From contig NZ_JAQAGZ010000001.1 of NCBI RefSeq assembly GCF_027533625.1, positions 615,464 to 679,463 on the forward strand: a stretch of DNA of 64,000 nt. The letters are read 5' to 3'. Below, piece by piece: positions 63,822 through 64,000 of this stretch. Under the pieces are notes generated by a model. It saw nothing but the letters and a program-made list of their open reading frames with translations, was not told the DNA's origin and ran no database searches. This DNA comes from Paenibacillus gyeongsangnamensis (GTDB lineage Bacteria > Bacillota > Bacilli > Paenibacillales > NBRC-103111). Each line of letters opens with the position of its first letter. Position 1 is the stretch's first letter. Made by a program: the position numbers and the translations under genes.

Positions 63822-64000
63822 TTTATTGGAGAGTTTGATCCTGGCTCAGGACGAACGCTGGCGGCGTGCCTAATACATGCAAGTCGAGCGGACCCTTCGG
63901 GGTTAGCGGCGGACGGGTGAGTAACACGTAGGCAACCTGCCTGTAAGACCGGGATAACTACCGGAAACGGTAGCTAAGACCGGATAGCTGGTTTCTCCGC
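63822..64000 (+). rRNA. 16S ribosomal RNA, 5' end (partial)
   Basis: The universal GAGAGTTTGATCCTGGCTCA and GACGAACGCTGGCGGCGTGC begin the gene. CGGACCCTTCGGGGTTAGC and ACACGTAGGCAACCTGCC are of the Paenibacillus type. The molecule continues beyond the window. Confidence 0.98.

Overview
The window is a GC-rich stretch of a Gram-positive, endospore-forming bacterium, almost certainly Paenibacillus or a close relative. Supporting evidence: a T-box-controlled tyrS, spoVM, the 16S rRNA 5' end at the right edge, and a long block in the order of the Bacillus subtilis ylo region (rqcH/yloA, yloB, yloC, remA, gmk, rpoZ, coaBC, priA, def, fmt, rsmB, rlmN, prpC, prkC, rsgA, rpe, spoVM, rpmB, yloU, yloV/fakA, fakB/degV, recG). 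No prophage, insertion sequence, CRISPR array or tRNA gene was seen.

Layout. 1-5.5 kb: a class A penicillin-binding protein (minus, cut by the window edge), then a Tyr T-box leader, two copies of a dispersed repeat, tyrS, and convergent rpsD with its promoter and leader. 5.6-18 kb: mixed housekeeping and accessory genes (VTT membrane protein, M29 aminopeptidase, Crh-like HPr relative, ylaN, Ca2+/H+ antiporter, phosphodiester glycosidase, SDR-like protein, Asp23 protein, FtsW, YugN, M20 amidohydrolase, CBS protein, Gfo/Idh/MocA oxidoreductase, nuclease lipoprotein). 18.3-22.1 kb: a two-gene bacterial XPB helicase operon. 22.2-24 kb: ylbF and ylbG with an asparaginase gene on the opposite strand between them. 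24.3-28.2 kb: an unknown protein, a LysR regulator, a PHP phosphoesterase, galU and a possible PAS protein. 28.4-33 kb: a 1,209-residue CheB-CheR-PAS-histidine kinase fusion, then a CarH/LitR-type MerR-B12 regulator. 33-63 kb: the ylo-like block, with dapF and a bifunctional homocysteine methyltransferase/MTHFR gene placed between yloB and yloC. 63.2-64 kb: tandem rRNA promoters and the start of 16S.

The most unusual content is non-coding. (i) A roughly 102-bp two-hairpin repeat occurs six times plus one degenerate half copy. All copies have the same orientation, each group begins just after a rho-independent terminator, and two groups are tandem pairs separated by one G. (ii) A 205-bp, nearly continuous imperfect palindrome lies between yloC and remA. 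(iii) Four contiguous 28-bp repeats, arranged as a duplicated 56-bp unit and ending in a hairpin against the ribosome-binding site, lie upstream of coaBC, after about 200 bp of apparently structured sequence.

All calls come from reading the sequence and recalled family knowledge. No search or folding program was run. Several starts were moved from the longest open frame to the codon with the best ribosome-binding site, as stated in each entry.
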